A stretch of DNA of 64,000 bases from the NCBI GenBank assembly GCA_025356075.1, contig JANXUT010000060.1, positions 62,001 to 126,000 on the forward strand, in the 5' to 3' direction. Positions within the stretch are counted from its first letter, which is position 1. Each line of letters opens with the position of its first letter. Position numbers and translations under genes: made by a program. The DNA comes from Pseudomonadota bacterium. GTDB lineage: Bacteria > Pseudomonadota > Gammaproteobacteria > Steroidobacterales > Steroidobacteraceae. A model generated the notes under the pieces. The model was not told the DNA's origin and ran no database searches. It worked only from the letters and a program-made list of their open reading frames with translations. This document shows, in pieces, positions 39,801 through 50,981 of the stretch.

Positions 39801-40424
39801 GTCGCTGGCCTTCAGGAACCTCACGTCGTTGGTCGCGACCGCCGGGAGCGAGAGCTCCCGGACGAGCGCGAGCGTACCTTCGAGGAGCGCCTCCTCGTCG
39901 GGCCGTCCGGTGCGCTGCACCTCGAGGTAGTACCGGTCGCCGAAGAGCTCGCGCCAGGAGCGTGCCGCGCGGTGCGCCTCCGCGACCCGGCCGTTGCCGA
40001 GGTGCCGGCCGACGTCGCCCTCGCCCGCGCCCGAGAGCGCGATGAGGCCGCCGACGGTCGAGGGCTCGAGCCAGGCACGCTCGAGCATCGGCACGCCGCG
40101 TCGCTGGCCCTCGAGGTAGGAGCGCGACACGAGCCGGGTGAGGTTCCGGTAGCCCACGAGGTTCATGCAAAGGAGCGTGAGGCGGGTCGGTTCCTCGCGC
40201 TCCGCCGTGCCCCGGATCCACGCATCGACCCCGACGATGGGCTTCACGCCGACCGCCTGCACCGCGCGCCAGAACTTGACGAGTGCAAAGAGATTGCACT
40301 GGTCGGTGACCGCGATCGCCGGCATCCCGGCAGCGCTCGTCGCCGCCGCGAGCTCGTCGATCCTGACGACGCTGTCGACGAGCGAGAACTCGGTGTGGAG
40401 CCTTAAGTGGACGAAGCCGGTCAT
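36855..40424 (-). CDS. dnaE: DNA polymerase III subunit alpha
   Basis: DnaE is the replicative polymerase. The 1189-residue protein (Escherichia coli 1160) has an N-terminal PHP domain ([15 protein letters not shown]), the polymerase palm with [16 protein letters not shown] and the catalytic aspartates D402 and D404 in MPDFDVDFC, finger motifs, a helix-hairpin-helix and an OB domain (about 1000-1080). The ATG at 40424 overlaps the rnhB stop by four bases; upstream in-frame codons have no similarity. A 1156-codon open frame on the other strand is a shadow. Confidence 0.98.
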   Translation of the reverse strand: MTGFVHLRLHTEFSLVDSVVRIDELAAATSAAGMPAIAVTDQCNLFALVKFWRAVQAVGVKPIVGVDAWIRGTAEREEPTRLTLLCMNLVGYRNLTRLVSRSYLEGQRRGVPMLERAWLEPSTVGGLIALSGAGEGDVGRHLGNGRVAEAHRAARSWRELFGDRYYLEVQRTGRPDEEALLEGTLALVRELSLPAVATNDVRFLKASDFEAHEARVCIHEGLLLGDANRPRRYSEQQYLKTPAEMAVLFADHPALLEQSLEIAKRCSLELTLGKSYLPEYPVPAGTTPAQVLRDDAARALSDRLAAQDAGLPALRAVERSEYVPRLERELDVICGMGFEGYFLIVADFIRWARGNGVPVGPGRGSGAGSLVAYSLGITDLDPLQHDLLFERFLNPERVSMPDFDVDFCTEGRDRVIDYVAAKYGRDRVSQIITYGTMAAKAVVRDVGRVLGHNYGFVDRIAKLIPFELEMTLEKALEREEELKKLYDNDGDVKELIDLARSLEGLTRNAGMHAGGVVIAPSVLTDFAPLFAEEGSSSVVTQFDKDDVEAAGLVKFDFLGLRTLTIIELAVASVNAARRELGEAPLDMARLPLADPATLALLRACKTTGVFQLESRGMRDLVRRLQPDRFEDIVALVALFRPGPLQSGMVDDFIDRKHAPAGQKIDWLHPKLESVLKPTYGVILYQEQVMQIAQILAGYTLGGADLLRRAMGKKKAEEMAQQRSIFVGGATERGVPERTATHIFDLMEKFAGYGFNKSHSAAYAVLTYQTAWLKAHYPAAFLAAVLSSDGDKTERVVIGIDDAKLMGIEVLPPDVNSSVYRFAVADTRRVRYGLGAIKGVGAAAVAAILEAREQGGEFRDLGDFCRRVDLGRVNRRCLEALLKAGSFDRIGANRATLMAELPGALQLGDQKTKADTAGQVDLFGLAGTTAPRPAHRTAVLPEWPDAIRLAGERETLGFFMTGHPLDEYAHDRQYLAPGTIAELAGSRPASAGAEAKWTPARNVTIAGLVLEIKKRANRTSLVLDDGSGRLEVTLFEEVLQTHRELITRDAILLVEGGLKWDTFIEDWRIQAKRLVGIDAAREAQARRLLLHWPAGVEVGALLKPLEQALAPARGGRAQVGIYYAGAGAEALLELGPGWEVRPTRTLLEELRVLLGRESVRLVYHPRDQEAFLKAWGAARTPDSVPLKLAG

Positions 40425-41023
40425 GGCGCCGATCTTACCCTCACGGGCGCAAAAGTCCGTCGGTGTAAAACGCACGGACCGTGCACATTTAGCGCGGCGA
40501 GGTGGGCGGGAGTCCCGTAGCCCTTGTGGGTCTCGAACGCGTACGCCGGGTGGCGCTCGGCGGCCCGCTCCATCCACTCGTCGCGGTAGGTCTTGGCGAG
40601 GATCGAGGCGGCGGCGATCGCCGCGTCCCGGCCGTCGCCGCCGACCAGCGTCTCGAGGCTGCAGCTGAACGGCAGGCCCGCGAGCGACGGGGCGCGGTTG
40701 CCATCGATGCGCAGGTGCTGAGGCGCGATGCGAAGCGCGAGGAGCGCGCGGCGCATCGCGAGGAACGTGGCCTCGAGGATGTTGAGCGCATCGATCTCGG
40801 CGGCGTCCGCCCAGCCGAGCCCCCAGGCGAGGGCGACGGCGCGGATCTGCCCCGCGAGCCGCACGCGCTCCTCGGGCGCGAGGCGCTTGGAGTCATCGAG
40901 CCCCGCGATCGAGCGCCGCGGCGGGAGGATCACGGCCGCGGCGACGACGGGACCGGCGAGCGGCCCCCGGCCCGCCTCATCGACCCCCGCGACCCGCGCC
41001 CGCGTACCCCAGCGCGGGCTCAT
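40421..41023 (-). CDS. rnhB: Ribonuclease HII
   Basis: RNase HII removes ribonucleotides and RNA from RNA-DNA hybrids. The 200-residue protein has [16 protein letters not shown] with the first two catalytic acids (D15, E16), LRIDGNR and [15 protein letters not shown] with the others. The ATG at 41023 overlaps the lpxB stop by four bases. Gene order lpxB-rnhB-dnaE is conserved. Confidence 0.96.
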   Translation of the reverse strand: MSPRWGTRARVAGVDEAGRGPLAGPVVAAAVILPPRRSIAGLDDSKRLAPEERVRLAGQIRAVALAWGLGWADAAEIDALNILEATFLAMRRALLALRIAPQHLRIDGNRAPSLAGLPFSCSLETLVGGDGRDAAIAAASILAKTYRDEWMERAAERHPAYAFETHKGYGTPAHLAALNVHGPCVLHRRTFAPVRVRSAP

Positions 41024-42228
41024 CCGCCCGGTCCCGGCGCAACGCGGTCGAGCACCTTGAGCACGGCCTCGGCCGCGCGCTCGCTGGCGTTTCGCCTGAG
41101 CGTCTGGTGGATCGCGAGGAATTCCTTCTCGAGCGCGGCCACGCGGGTGGGCGCCTCCAGCCAGTCGAGGAGCTCGGCGCCGAGGCGCTCGGGCGTCGCG
41201 GTGCCCTGGATCAGTTCCGGCACGACTTTCTTCCCGGCCAGGAGGTTCGGCTGCGACACGAACGGCGCCTTGATGAGCCCGAAGATCTTCACGAGCGCGA
41301 AGGTCGCCGCCGAGACGCGATAGGCAACCACCATCGGCCGCTTGCAAAGGAGCGTCTCGAGGGTCGCGGTGCCGGAGGCAACGAGCGCGCAGTTGGCGGC
41401 CGTGAGCGCGCGGTCCGCGCCCCCGTCGGTGACGAGGAGGTCGAGGTCCTTCCCGCAGCGCGCGCTCGCCGCCTCGAAGACCGTCCGCGCCGTCGCATTC
41501 GCCATCGGCGCGACGAACCTGACGCCCGGCAGTTCCCGCACGAGCCAGCGGGCCGCGCCGAGGAACGGCGCGCTCAGCCGCTCGACCTCGCCGCGGCGGC
41601 TGCCGGGCAGGAGCGCAACGACGGTCGCATCGGCCGCAAACCCGAGTTCCGCGCGCGCGCGCGCGCGATCGGGCACGAGCGGGAGGCGGTCGGCGAGCGG
41701 GTGGCCGACGAACTCGGCGCCGAGTCCCTGGCCGTCGTAGAAGCGCTTCTCGAACGGCAGCAGGCAGAGCACCAGGTCGAGCGTACTCGCCATCTTCTGC
41801 ACGCGGCCCGGGCGCCACGCCCAGACCTGCGGGCTCACGTACTGGATCGTCGCGAGCCCGCGGCGCTTCAGCCGCGCCGCGAGCGACAGGTTGAACTCCG
41901 GCGCATCGATGCCGATGTAGACGTCGGGCGAGGCGGCGGCGATCCGCGCCTCGAGGTCCTTCCTGAGCGCGAAGAGGTCCGGCAGGTGCTTCAGCACCTC
42001 AAAGAGTCCCATGACCGAGAGCCGCTCGGCGTCGGCCCACGGCTCGCAGCCGGCCGCGAGCATCCTCGGTCCCGCCACACCGGCGATCGTAAGCCCCGGC
42101 CGGCGCGCGCGCAGCGCCTCGATGAGCGACGCCCCGAGGTTGTCGCCCGAAGCTTCGCCCGCGACCATGACGATGCGCGGGGCACCCGAGTCCGTTGCGA
42201 GCGCGCGGGCCTTGGCGGCCGCGCCCAT
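41020..42228 (-). CDS. lpxB: Lipid-A-disaccharide synthase LpxB
   Basis: LpxB joins UDP-diacylglucosamine and lipid X. The 402-residue GT-B glycosyltransferase has [15 protein letters not shown] near the N terminus, [11 protein letters not shown], and [13 protein letters not shown]. The start ATG overlaps the lpxA stop by one base (TGATG). About 12 residues precede the conserved start. It is a peripheral inner-membrane enzyme. Confidence 0.97.
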   Translation of the reverse strand: MGAAAKARALATDSGAPRIVMVAGEASGDNLGASLIEALRARRPGLTIAGVAGPRMLAAGCEPWADAERLSVMGLFEVLKHLPDLFALRKDLEARIAAASPDVYIGIDAPEFNLSLAARLKRRGLATIQYVSPQVWAWRPGRVQKMASTLDLVLCLLPFEKRFYDGQGLGAEFVGHPLADRLPLVPDRARARAELGFAADATVVALLPGSRRGEVERLSAPFLGAARWLVRELPGVRFVAPMANATARTVFEAASARCGKDLDLLVTDGGADRALTAANCALVASGTATLETLLCKRPMVVAYRVSAATFALVKIFGLIKAPFVSQPNLLAGKKVVPELIQGTATPERLGAELLDWLEAPTRVAALEKEFLAIHQTLRRNASERAAEAVLKVLDRVAPGPGG

Positions 42229-43004
42229 CAGCGGATCAGGCTGCGCGTGCTGCGCGGCAGGAACTCGAGGTAGGCGCGCATTTCCGGATGCTCGGGCGCC
42301 AGGCGCTCGAGCTCCACCGTCGCCTCCGCGAGCTTGAGGCCCGTGCGGTAGAGGATCTTGTAGCCCGCCTTGATCGCGGCGATGCGCTCAGGGCCGAAGC
42401 CGCGACGCTTCAGGCCCTCGAGGTTGATGCCCTTCGGCTCCGCCGGCGCGCCGGCGGCCATCACGAACGGTGGCACGTCGCGGGTCGCGGTCGCGTTGTT
42501 GGCGAGGAAGGCATGGGCGCCGATCTTGCAGAACTGGTGGACACCCGAGTAGCCGCCGAGGATCACCCAGTCGTCGACCTCGACGTGGCCGGCGAGACCT
42601 GAATAGTTGGCGAGGATGCAGTGGCTGCCGACGATGCAGTCGTGCGCGACGTGGGTATAGGCCATGAAGAGGTTGTCATCGCCGATCCGCGTGACGCCGC
42701 TGCCGGCCCCGGTGCCGCGATGCACCGTCGCGCACTCGCGAAACACGTTGCCATCGCCGATCTCCAGGTAGCTGCGCTCGCCGTGGTACTTCTTGTCCTG
42801 CGGGTCATCGCCCAAGGATGCGAACTGCGAGATGCGGTTGTTGCGGCCGATGCGGGTCGGGCCCTTCAGCACCACGTGCGGGCCGATGCGCGATCCTCCG
42901 CCCACGCTCACCTCGCTGCCGATGATCGAGTAGGGCCCCACCTCGACGTCAGCGGCGATGCTCGCATCGCTCGCGATGATCGCGGTCGGATGGATCAGCG
43001 CCAC
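42228..43004 (-). CDS. lpxA: UDP-N-acetylglucosamine acyltransferase LpxA
   Basis: LpxA adds the first acyl chain in lipid A synthesis. The 258-residue protein is a left-handed beta helix of hexapeptide repeats (IHPTAIIASDASIAADVEVG onward) with the catalytic histidine in TGAGSGVTRIGDDNLFMAYTHVAHD split over its usual region, and a C-terminal helical domain (RRGFGPERIAAIKAGYKILY). It starts with GTG. lpxD-fabZ-lpxA-lpxB is the conserved order. Confidence 0.97.
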   Translation of the reverse strand: MALIHPTAIIASDASIAADVEVGPYSIIGSEVSVGGGSRIGPHVVLKGPTRIGRNNRISQFASLGDDPQDKKYHGERSYLEIGDGNVFRECATVHRGTGAGSGVTRIGDDNLFMAYTHVAHDCIVGSHCILANYSGLAGHVEVDDWVILGGYSGVHQFCKIGAHAFLANNATATRDVPPFVMAAGAPAEPKGINLEGLKRRGFGPERIAAIKAGYKILYRTGLKLAEATVELERLAPEHPEMRAYLEFLPRSTRSLIR

Positions 43005-43007
43005 CCC

Positions 43008-43469
43008 TCAGCCCTTCGCTTCCGGCGCGACCATCATGTCGGCGCTGCAGACGACGGCGCCGTTGACCTCCGCGCGCGTGCCGTACTTCCAGATGCCGCG
43101 CATCGAGCGCTGGAAGTCCGCGTGCAGGATCAGCTGATCCCCGGGCTCGACCGGCTTCCTGAACCTGGCGCGGTCGATGCCGACGAAGAAGAAGCGGGTC
43201 TTGTCGTCCGGAACTACGTTGTTGGTCTTGAAGGCGAGGATGCCGGCGGCCTGCGCCAGCGCCTCGAGGATCAGCACGCCCGGCATGACCGGCCGATTGG
43301 GGAAGTGACCGGGGAAGAACGGCTCGTTGATCGTCACGTTCTTGAGCGCGCGGATCGACTTACCCGGCACGCACTCGAGCACGCGGTCGACCAGCAGGAA
43401 GGGATAGCGATGCGGCAGCTGCCTGAGGATCGCGCTGATGTCCATCGTGATGGCGGCGGCGTCGTTCAT
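43008..43469 (-). CDS. fabZ: 3-hydroxyacyl-ACP dehydratase FabZ
   Basis: FabZ dehydrates beta-hydroxyacyl-ACP in fatty acid elongation; it competes with LpxA/LpxD for hydroxyacyl-ACP, which may explain the shared operon. The 153-residue hot-dog protein has [13 protein letters not shown], the catalytic H55 in [14 protein letters not shown] and E69 in LEALAQAAG. The ATG overlaps the lpxD stop by four bases. Confidence 0.97.
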   Translation of the reverse strand: MNDAAAITMDISAILRQLPHRYPFLLVDRVLECVPGKSIRALKNVTINEPFFPGHFPNRPVMPGVLILEALAQAAGILAFKTNNVVPDDKTRFFFVGIDRARFRKPVEPGDQLILHADFQRSMRGIWKYGTRAEVNGAVVCSADMMVAPEAKG

Positions 43470-44503
43470 GATTTCTCCGGCTCCTGCCCGTGGCGTTGCT
43501 TCTCGAGGCGCCGCACCCTGTCGAAGAGTTCATCGAGGTGCCGCAGGCGCGCCACGACCCGCCGCCAGCCGCCCGCCTCGCTCGCCGGCACCGCCGCGGC
43601 GTAGGCGCCCGCCTTGTGGATCGAGTGGCTGACCATCGACTGGCCGAGCACGACGACATCGTCGGCGATCTCGAGGTGACCGGCAATGCCGACCTGCCCG
43701 CCAATCATGCAGCGCTTGCCGATGGTGGTGGAGCCTGAGATCCCCGAGCACGCGGCGATCGCGGTGTGCGCGCCGATCCTGACGTTGTGCCCGACCTGGA
43801 TCTGGTTGTCGAGCTTGACGTCGTCTTCGAGGACGGTATCGCCGATCGCACCCCGGTCGATGGTCGTGTTGGCGCCGATCTCGACGTCGTTGCCGATGAG
43901 GACATCGCCGAGCTGCGGCACCTTCACCCAGCCGTCACGGTCGCGCGCGATGCCAAAGCCGTCGGCGCCGATGACGGCGCCGGAGTGCACGAGGCAGCGC
44001 TCGCCGATCCTGACCTGCCGGTAGAGCGTGACCCGGGCCATGAGGCGGGTGTCGGCGCCGATGACGGCGCGGGCACCGACCACCGAGCCCGGGCCCACCA
44101 GCACCCGCTCGCCGATCGACGCCCCCGCGCCGATGACGGCCTGCGCGCCGATCTCGGCGCTCGCCGCGATCAGCGCATCGGCGGCGACGACGGCGCTCGG
44201 GTGGATGCCGGGAACGAGCGCGGGCTCGGGGTTAAGCCACGCGGCGATGCGCGCGTAGGCGGCGCGCGGGCTATCGGAAATGAGGGCCGCCACCGGGCAT
44301 TCCGCGGCACTCGCCGCGTCGATGACGACCGCGCTCGCGCGCGTCGCCGCGAGGTGGCGGCGGTGCTTGGGGTCGGCGAGGAAGGCGATCGCCCCCTCGC
44401 CTGCGTGCTCGAGTTCATCGACGCGGGCGATCCGCGTCGAGGGCTCACCGCGGAGGACCAGCCCGAAGCGGGCGGCTATCTGCCCGAGGGTCACGTCCTC
44501 CAT
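43466..44503 (-). CDS. lpxD: UDP-3-O-(3-hydroxyacyl)glucosamine N-acyltransferase LpxD
   Basis: LpxD adds the second acyl chain of lipid A. The 345-residue protein has the N-terminal uridine-binding domain (about 1-105, with [20 protein letters not shown]) and a hexapeptide-repeat beta helix with [18 protein letters not shown] and [10 protein letters not shown], then a C-terminal helix. It follows skp by 22 bases and overlaps fabZ by four. Confidence 0.97.
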   Translation of the reverse strand: MEDVTLGQIAARFGLVLRGEPSTRIARVDELEHAGEGAIAFLADPKHRRHLAATRASAVVIDAASAAECPVAALISDSPRAAYARIAAWLNPEPALVPGIHPSAVVAADALIAASAEIGAQAVIGAGASIGERVLVGPGSVVGARAVIGADTRLMARVTLYRQVRIGERCLVHSGAVIGADGFGIARDRDGWVKVPQLGDVLIGNDVEIGANTTIDRGAIGDTVLEDDVKLDNQIQVGHNVRIGAHTAIAACSGISGSTTIGKRCMIGGQVGIAGHLEIADDVVVLGQSMVSHSIHKAGAYAAAVPASEAGGWRRVVARLRHLDELFDRVRRLEKQRHGQEPEKS

Positions 44504-44525
44504 GCGGCGACCGGCAGCGTCGCGC

Positions 44526-45095
44526 CTACTTCTTGGGCGTCGGCGCGGCCGCGGGTGCGGCGGCCGGAGCCTGGGCGGCGCTCGCGGCCTTCGACTGGAG
44601 GTTCCCCAGCACCTGCAGCGTGATGTCGACCGACTCTGAGTTGTAGATGACGCCCTGCGCGATGACGAGGTCGAGGCCCTGCGCCTTCGCGTAGGTGCGC
44701 ACCGACTCGACGATCATCTTCTGGACCCGCTGCAGTTCCTCGTTCTGACGCATCTGCACGTCTTCCTGGAACTCCTTGGCGCGACGCTCGAGGGTCAGCT
44801 GGGTGTCCCTGAGCTCGCGCTGCGTCTTGGTGCGCTCGGCCTCGGCCATCGTCGACTGGTCGCGGTCGAACTTCTGCATCTTCGCTTCGAAGTCCTTGCG
44901 CGCGCCTTCGAGCTGCTTCTGCTTGGGGCCGAACTCGGACTCGAGGGCTCCCGTCGCGGCCTTCGCCTGCGGCGATTCCGACAGGACGCGCTGGTAGTCG
45001 ACGTACGCGATCTTCTGGGCCTGAGCGAAGGCAACCGGGGCGAGCGCGAGGCTCGCGATGCCAACGGCGATCAGGTTCTTAAGGGTGCTGCGCAT
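44526..45095 (-). CDS. skp: OmpH/Skp family periplasmic chaperone
   Basis: Skp holds unfolded outer-membrane proteins for delivery to BamA. The 189-residue precursor has a signal peptide (1-25, ending VAFA-QAQ), the core strand KIAYVDYQRVL, a long charged coiled-coil arm (about 55-130) and a final strand region (LDLVIAQGVIYNSESVDIT). A 20-residue Ala/Pro tail is extra. It lies 50 bases after bamA, as expected. Confidence 0.93.
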   Translation of the reverse strand: MRSTLKNLIAVGIASLALAPVAFAQAQKIAYVDYQRVLSESPQAKAATGALESEFGPKQKQLEGARKDFEAKMQKFDRDQSTMAEAERTKTQRELRDTQLTLERRAKEFQEDVQMRQNEELQRVQKMIVESVRTYAKAQGLDLVIAQGVIYNSESVDITLQVLGNLQSKAASAAQAPAAAPAAAPTPKK

Positions 45096-45145
45096 GATGA
45101 ATCAGACCTGTATGAGACATAAAGTGGCTGTTGCCGGAGCCGGGA

Positions 45146-47572
45146 TCAGAACGCCGAACCGATCGAGAACTGGAAGCCCTCGCGTTCGTCCGCCCAGGTG
45201 ATGCCGTTACTGGCGCTCGTGTTCAGTGGGATCGCATAGCTGAACCGGAAAATACCAAGTGGCGCAAGCCATTGCACCGCGATGCCGACCGAACGCTTCA
45301 GCTCATTGTAGCTGAACTTGTAGTTGACCGGCGTTATCCCGTCCTTCCCGAGGAACTTGACGCAGCAGGTCGAGAAGACGTTGCCCATGTCGTAGAACGC
45401 GCTGACCCGGACGTTGGCCTTCCACTTGTCCGGGGTCGGGAACAGGATCTCGAGGTTGGCGACCGTCAGGAGGTTGCCGCCGTACGGGTTGCCGAAAGTG
45501 TCCTTCGGCCCCAAGCGGCTCTCGCGGTAGCCACGGACGGTGTCGGGGCCCCCGCCGTAGAACTGCCGGAACGGCGGCAACGCCGTCGTAGCGCCGAGCT
45601 TGCTGCCGTAGTCGACCGTCGTCTTGACCGCGAGCGTGAAGCCTTTCCACAGCGGCTGCAGCTTCAGGAAATCGAACGCCGTCGTGTAGTAGCGCACCGA
45701 GGTGCCGGGCAAGGCGTAGGAGAACTGCACGCTCGTCCTAAGGCCCCGGTCGGCGAATAGCGCCCGGTTCCTCGAGTCGTAGCTCCAGCCCGCGACCGCC
45801 TCGAACACGTTGAAGCGCGTGCCGTAGAAGTCGAAGGTGGTCGTGGCTCCCGTGCCATCGAGCACGGTCGCCGTGCTCGTGTAGTTGTTGCCGTTGTGCC
45901 TGACCCAGTCGATCGCCTGCTGGGCACTGCCCGTCTCGCTCGCGAGGAGGTCATCGCGCGAGGCGGTCACGCCGAACCTGAGCCCCTGGAACTCCGAGAT
46001 CGGGTAGCCGAACTCAAGCGCGCCAGTCAGCATCGTCGTGGAGAACTGCGAGGCGGAGGACACGAACTGGGTGGTCTTGCGGTAGCTCAACGAGAACGTC
46101 CGGGCGATGCCGTCGATCGTCGTGTACGGGTTCGTCTGCGAGAGGCTGTAGATGCTCGAGTAGCGCCCCGCGTTCACCTCCGCCTGCACCCGTTCGCCGG
46201 TGCCCATGAAGTTCGAGTGGGTGAAGTTGCCGTTCAGGATGAACTTCTGCGACTCGGAGTAGCCGATGCCGCCACCGAACTGGCCGGGCAGTCCTTCCTT
46301 GATGTCGAAGTCGACGTCGACGAGGTCGGAGGTGCCGGGCACGGGCTTGTTCTCGGACTCGACCTTCTCGATGTACGGCAGCCGCTGCAGCCGTTGCTTG
46401 GACCTGTCGACGGCCTGATTCGAGAGCCACGCGCCCTCGAGCTGGCGCATCTCGCGCCTCAGCACCTCGTCGTTGATCGCGGAGGTGTTGTTGAAGTTGA
46501 CGCGCCGGACATAGGCGCGATTGCCTGGGTCGATGAAGAACGTGAGCGAGACGGTCTTCTTCTCGGCATCGGTGGTCGGCACGGGCTCGATCTTCGCGAA
46601 CGCGTAGCCCGAGGCACCCAGGCGATAGCTCATGAGCTCCTGGGTCGCGGTCGCGAGCTTCCTCGAGTAGGTCTGCCCGGGCTGCACCAGCACGAGCTTC
46701 TTGAGCTCCGCCTCCGGCACCACCATCGTGCCTGCGAGCTTGACCTCGGAGACCGTGAACACGTCGCCTTCGGTCACGTTGATCGTGATGAAGATGTCGT
46801 CCTTCTCGGGAGCGATCGCGACCTGGGTCGAGTCGATCTGGAAGTTGGCGTAGCCGCGGTCCATGTACCAGGACTTCAGCTTCTCAAGATCGCCCTGCAG
46901 CGTCTCGCGCGAGTAGCGGTCGTCCTGTTTGTACCAGCTCAGCCAGTTCGGCGTCTTCAACTCGAGCGACTCGAGGATCTGCTTCGGCGGGTACTTCGTG
47001 TCGCCGACGAAGTTGATCTGACGGATCTTCGCGCGCTTGCCTTCCTTGATGTCGACCGAGATCTTGACCTTGTTGCCGGGCACGTCCTCGACCTTGGTGT
47101 CGATGCGCACCGCGTACTTGCCGCGCGAGAAGTACTGGTCCGTCAGGTACTGCTTCACGTCCTCGAGGACGCTGCGGTCGAAGGTCTTGCCGGTCGCGAG
47201 CCCGACGTTCTTCAGGCTCTTCGTCAGGTCCTCGGTCTTGATGTCCTTGTTGCCCTTCAACTCGAAGCTCTCGATCGAGGGGCGCTCGCGCACCGCGACG
47301 ACGAGCGTATTGCTGTCGCGCCTGAGCTCCACGTCGCGGAAGAAGCCGGTGGCATAGAGCGCGCGCAGCGACTCCTCCACTTTCTGGTGGGTCATCTTGT
47401 CGCCGAGCGTCACCGGCAGGTAGTTGTAGACGGTGCCTTCAGCGATGCGCTGCAGGCCCTCGAGCTTGATGTCGCCGACGGTGAATTCTCCCGGCTCCGA
47501 CGGCGTCGATTGCGCGAGTGTGACGCCCGAGGTCAAGGCAAGGGCAACGGCGAGGGCCAGCCGGGATCGCAT
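45146..47572 (-). CDS. bamA: Outer membrane protein assembly factor BamA
   Basis: BamA is the Omp85 insertase of the BAM complex. The 808-residue precursor has a signal peptide (1-21, ending TLA-QST), five POTRA domains (about 30-425) and a C-terminal barrel with the conserved loop motif GGPDTVRGYRES (family VRGF/Y) and a terminal phenylalanine (FQFSIGSAF), the usual outer-membrane signature. The ATG at 47572 was chosen because it starts the signal peptide. It lies between rseP and skp, the conserved order. Confidence 0.97.
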   Translation of the reverse strand: MRSRLALAVALALTSGVTLAQSTPSEPGEFTVGDIKLEGLQRIAEGTVYNYLPVTLGDKMTHQKVEESLRALYATGFFRDVELRRDSNTLVVAVRERPSIESFELKGNKDIKTEDLTKSLKNVGLATGKTFDRSVLEDVKQYLTDQYFSRGKYAVRIDTKVEDVPGNKVKISVDIKEGKRAKIRQINFVGDTKYPPKQILESLELKTPNWLSWYKQDDRYSRETLQGDLEKLKSWYMDRGYANFQIDSTQVAIAPEKDDIFITINVTEGDVFTVSEVKLAGTMVVPEAELKKLVLVQPGQTYSRKLATATQELMSYRLGASGYAFAKIEPVPTTDAEKKTVSLTFFIDPGNRAYVRRVNFNNTSAINDEVLRREMRQLEGAWLSNQAVDRSKQRLQRLPYIEKVESENKPVPGTSDLVDVDFDIKEGLPGQFGGGIGYSESQKFILNGNFTHSNFMGTGERVQAEVNAGRYSSIYSLSQTNPYTTIDGIARTFSLSYRKTTQFVSSASQFSTTMLTGALEFGYPISEFQGLRFGVTASRDDLLASETGSAQQAIDWVRHNGNNYTSTATVLDGTGATTTFDFYGTRFNVFEAVAGWSYDSRNRALFADRGLRTSVQFSYALPGTSVRYYTTAFDFLKLQPLWKGFTLAVKTTVDYGSKLGATTALPPFRQFYGGGPDTVRGYRESRLGPKDTFGNPYGGNLLTVANLEILFPTPDKWKANVRVSAFYDMGNVFSTCCVKFLGKDGITPVNYKFSYNELKRSVGIAVQWLAPLGIFRFSYAIPLNTSASNGITWADEREGFQFSIGSAF

Positions 47573-47612
47573 CGGGAGGTGAATCCTTGAGACGGTTGTT
47601 GTGATCGCCTGG

Positions 47613-48986
47613 CTAGCCGAACTGCCAGGTGATGTCGTTGTAGAAGGCAAGGCTCATCAAGAGGATCAGCAGCACGATACCGATTTGCTGGCCGAGGATC
47701 TGCACCCGCTCCGGCAGCGGCCGGCGGGTGATGGCCTCCGCGAGCTGGTAGACGATCTGGCCGCCGTCGAGGATCGGTACCGGCAGCAGGTTCAGGATGC
47801 CGAGGCTCAAGCTCACGATCGCGAGGAACTCGAGGTAGGGGGCCCAGCCCTCCATCGCGCTGATGCCGGCGTAGTTGGCGATGCCGAGTGGTCCGCTCAC
47901 GTTCTTGATCGAGACGTGCCCCGTCACCATGCGCCAGAGGAGCGTCAGGGTGAGCGAGGCCTTTTGCACCACCGCGGTGACCGCGGCGGGCGCCGCCGCC
48001 AACGGCCCGTAGCGCTCGAGCGTCTGCATGTCGGCCGGGAATGTCGCGGGTCCCGCCGGCGCGACGCCAAGGAGTCCCACCGGCGCCGCGTGGCTGTTCT
48101 CGGGGTCCGGCCCCGAGCGCGGCACGACGGTGAAGGCGAGGTGGCTCACGCCCCGCTCAACCTCGAAGGACAGCGCGGTGCCCGCGTGCGAGCGCGTGGC
48201 GCTCCTCACCTCGGCGAAATCGGTGATGCGGTGGCCGTCGAGGGCGGTGATCCTGTCGCCCACCTTGAGGCCGGCCGCGGCGGCGGCGCCATCGGGCGTC
48301 ACGGTGCCGAGCACGGGCGGCAGGTTCGGCACGGTGAAGGAGAAGCCGAGCGTCGACCAGCCACCGGGCTCGGTGACCGCGCGTCGCTCGGCGGGGGGAA
48401 TCGTGATCGTCGCCCGGTGCTCGGTCGTGCCGCGGCGGACGGCGAATTCGATCCGCCCCTCGTCGGTGAGGCGGCCGAGCACCTCGAGCACGGCCGCCTC
48501 GCGGGTCGAGACGGCGCGCTCGCCGACGCCAACGACCTCGTCGCCGGCGAGGAGACCGGCCTGCGCGGCGTAGGAGTCGGCGCGCACGACGCCGATCACC
48601 GGGCGCGTGCCCGGGATGCCGTGCATGAAGAGGATCCAGTACGCGAACATCGCGAACAGGAAGTTGGCGGCGGCGCCGGCCACGAGCACGAGCACCCGCT
48701 GCCACACCGGCCGGCGGTTGAAGGCGCGCGGCGCGTCCTCGGGGGCGACCGGCGACTCGCGCTCGTCGGCCAGGCGCACGTAGCCGCCGATCGGGATCGC
48801 GCCGAGTGCGTACTCGACGCCGTCGCGCCCGCGCCGCATGAGGATGGGTTTGCCGAAGCCGATCGAGAAGCGCAGCACCTTGAACCCGAGCCGGCGCGCG
48901 ACCCAGAAATGGCCGTACTCGTGCACCCCGATCAGGATGCCGATCTCGACCAGGAACGCGGCGATCTTGATCAGCCAGAACGTCAT
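47613..48986 (-). CDS. rseP: Site-2 protease RseP
   Basis: RseP is the intramembrane zinc protease that cleaves RseA after DegS, releasing sigma-E. The 457-residue protein has HEYGH (22-26) in the first membrane segment, two PDZ domains (about 110-290) and the LDGGQ motif near the C terminus ([14 protein letters not shown]). It overlaps dxr by four bases. The RseA and RpoE it controls are encoded at 12.4-13.7 kb. Confidence 0.97.
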   Translation of the reverse strand: MTFWLIKIAAFLVEIGILIGVHEYGHFWVARRLGFKVLRFSIGFGKPILMRRGRDGVEYALGAIPIGGYVRLADERESPVAPEDAPRAFNRRPVWQRVLVLVAGAAANFLFAMFAYWILFMHGIPGTRPVIGVVRADSYAAQAGLLAGDEVVGVGERAVSTREAAVLEVLGRLTDEGRIEFAVRRGTTEHRATITIPPAERRAVTEPGGWSTLGFSFTVPNLPPVLGTVTPDGAAAAAGLKVGDRITALDGHRITDFAEVRSATRSHAGTALSFEVERGVSHLAFTVVPRSGPDPENSHAAPVGLLGVAPAGPATFPADMQTLERYGPLAAAPAAVTAVVQKASLTLTLLWRMVTGHVSIKNVSGPLGIANYAGISAMEGWAPYLEFLAIVSLSLGILNLLPVPILDGGQIVYQLAEAITRRPLPERVQILGQQIGIVLLILLMSLAFYNDITWQFG

Positions 48987-50170
48987 GCGTAGGCCCCGGC
49001 CGGCGCGTCGATGGCCTCGCTCGCGAGTCGGCGCGCATGGGCGTCAGCTCCGAGGACGTCCTCGAGACTGGCGACCTCAGCTGCTGTCAGGCGCTCGAGC
49101 ACGCGTTCAATGACCGTGGCAATCGACGTAAAGTTCAACCGTCCTCCCAGGAACGCCGCAACCGCGACCTCGTTGGCCGCATTCAGGATCGCGGGGGTGG
49201 TGCCGCCGCAACGGGCGGCCCCTTCTGCGAGCGCCAGGCACCGGAATTTCACCCGGTCCGGGGCCTCGAAGCGGAGCACCCCCTGACGCACGAGATCGAG
49301 GGATTCTACACCGGACTCGATCCTCTCCGGCCACGCGAGCGCGTGGGCGATGGGCGTGCGCATGTCGGGGTTGCCGAGCTGCGCGAGCGTCGAGCCGTCG
49401 GTGTACTCGACCAGCGAGTGGACGATGCTCTCCGGGTGCACGAGGACTTCGACGCTGCCCGGGGCGAGGCCGAACAGGAGCTGCGCCTCGATGAGCTCGA
49501 GGCCCTTGTTCATCAGCGTCGCCGAATCGACCGAGATCTTGCGGCCCATGACCCAGCGCGGGTGCGCGCAGGCCTCGGCCGGGGTCACGTGCTCGAGCCT
49601 CTCGACGGGGAGCCGGAGGAACGGGCCGCCGGAGGCCGTCAGCCACACGCGGCGGACGCCTTTCGCCGCGACGCCGGGCCGCCCGGGCGGCAGGCACTGG
49701 AAGATCGCGTTGTGCTCGCTGTCGATCGGCAGGAGTTCGCCGCCGCCCGTCGCGACTGCCTCGAGGAGCAGGCGCCCCGCCATCACCAGCGCCTCCTTGT
49801 TGGCGAGGAGCACGCGCTTGCCGGCGCGCGCCGCGGCGAGCGTCGAGGCGAGCCCTGCGGCCCCCACAATCGCGGCCATGACCGTGTCGGCGGCCCCGAG
49901 CGAGGCGGCCTCGGCGAGCGCGCCCTCGCCCACCATCACTTCCGTCCGGCTGCCGGCGGCCTTGAGGCCCGCGGCGAGCGCGCGGGCGCCATCGGGGTCC
50001 ATGAGCACCGCGACGTCGGGACGGTGCGCGAGGCACTGTGCGAGCAGTTCCTCCCAGCGCTGCGCCGCGGCGAGCGCGACGATCCGGAAGCGATCCGGAT
50101 GGCGCGCGACGACATCGAGCGTGCTTCGCCCGATGCTGCCGGTTGAGCCGAGGATCACGAGCTGCCTCAC
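48983..50170 (-). CDS. dxr: 1-deoxy-D-xylulose 5-phosphate reductoisomerase Dxr
   Basis: Dxr commits DXP to the MEP isoprenoid pathway, feeding IspD and IspF in this window. The 395-residue protein has the NADPH motif [17 protein letters not shown] after [20 protein letters not shown], and ASGGPF. The GTG at 50170 starts exactly at the conserved N terminus, seven bases after cdsA; the open frame extends upstream without similarity. Confidence 0.97.
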   Translation of the reverse strand: MRQLVILGSTGSIGRSTLDVVARHPDRFRIVALAAAQRWEELLAQCLAHRPDVAVLMDPDGARALAAGLKAAGSRTEVMVGEGALAEAASLGAADTVMAAIVGAAGLASTLAAARAGKRVLLANKEALVMAGRLLLEAVATGGGELLPIDSEHNAIFQCLPPGRPGVAAKGVRRVWLTASGGPFLRLPVERLEHVTPAEACAHPRWVMGRKISVDSATLMNKGLELIEAQLLFGLAPGSVEVLVHPESIVHSLVEYTDGSTLAQLGNPDMRTPIAHALAWPERIESGVESLDLVRQGVLRFEAPDRVKFRCLALAEGAARCGGTTPAILNAANEVAVAAFLGGRLNFTSIATVIERVLERLTAAEVASLEDVLGADAHARRLASEAIDAPAGAYA

Positions 50171-50177
50171 GGTCGCC

Positions 50178-50981
50178 TCATCCGAGCACGCCGAGCCAGC
50201 CAAGGCCGAGGACGAAGAACGGCACGCTCGAGGTGATGCTGTCGATCCGATCGAGGATGCCACCGTGGCCGGGCAGGAGACTCCCCGAGTCCTTGAGCCC
50301 GGCCGCGCGCTTGAACATGCTTTCGGTGAGATCGCCGACCACCGAGGCGAGCACGAGCGCAAGGCCGAGCGCGATGAACGGCAAAGGCCTCACGCCGAAG
50401 TAGCGCGCGCCGACCGAGGCGACCACGGCGCCGAGGGCGACGCCGCCGCCGAGGCCCTCCCAGGTCTTGTTCGGGCTCACCGCCGGCGCGAGCTTCACGC
50501 GGCCGAAGCGCCGGCCGGCGAAGTAGGCGCCGATGTCCGCCGCCCACACGACGAGCAGCAGGTAGAACACGTAGGCGGAGCCCTGCGCCGGGTGCTCGAG
50601 GAGCCGCCCGAGCCCGACCCACGCCGGGACGAGCGTGCAAAGGCCCGCGAACCCGGCGACCGTGCGGTTGACGTGGGCGGGCGCGAGCGCGAGCCAGGCG
50701 AAGGCGACGAGCCACCAAAGCGCCGCTGCCGCCATGAGCCACTGCCACGCCGGCCAGTCGCCGCTCGAGAACCACGCGAGCGCTCCGGCGAGGCCGGTGG
50801 CGAGAACGTAGCCGAGCCTTGCGGGCAGGCGCGTGAGCCCGGCGAAGCGCGCCCACTCCCACGCGCCCGCCAGCATCATGAGCGCGACGAGGCCGACGCC
50901 CGCGACCGGCGGCATCGCGAACAGGACCGAGAGCACAATGATCGCGAGCACGATCGCCGTCGCGATGCGGGTCCTCAGCAT
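50178..50981 (-). CDS. cdsA: Phosphatidate cytidylyltransferase CdsA
   Basis: CdsA makes CDP-diacylglycerol, the precursor of all phospholipids. The 267-residue integral membrane protein has about eight hydrophobic segments and the C-terminal signature [19 protein letters not shown], plus [12 protein letters not shown]. It overlaps uppS by seven bases. The order uppS-cdsA-dxr-rseP differs from Escherichia coli, where dxr precedes uppS. Confidence 0.96.
   Translation of the reverse strand: MLRTRIATAIVLAIIVLSVLFAMPPVAGVGLVALMMLAGAWEWARFAGLTRLPARLGYVLATGLAGALAWFSSGDWPAWQWLMAAAALWWLVAFAWLALAPAHVNRTVAGFAGLCTLVPAWVGLGRLLEHPAQGSAYVFYLLLVVWAADIGAYFAGRRFGRVKLAPAVSPNKTWEGLGGGVALGAVVASVGARYFGVRPLPFIALGLALVLASVVGDLTESMFKRAAGLKDSGSLLPGHGGILDRIDSITSSVPFFVLGLGWLGVLG

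Noticed and set aside
36936-40406. 1156-codon open frame on the plus strand opposite dnaE
   Set aside because: Composition is the Arg/Ala/Glu/Asp-rich mirror of dnaE codons, with no domain motif; such frames are common opposite GC-rich genes.
45102-45128. Sigma-E-like boxes (CACTT, 15 bases, TCTGA) upstream of skp
   Set aside because: The start point would fall on the skp ATG itself, giving a leaderless message, and the -35 is imperfect; probably chance.
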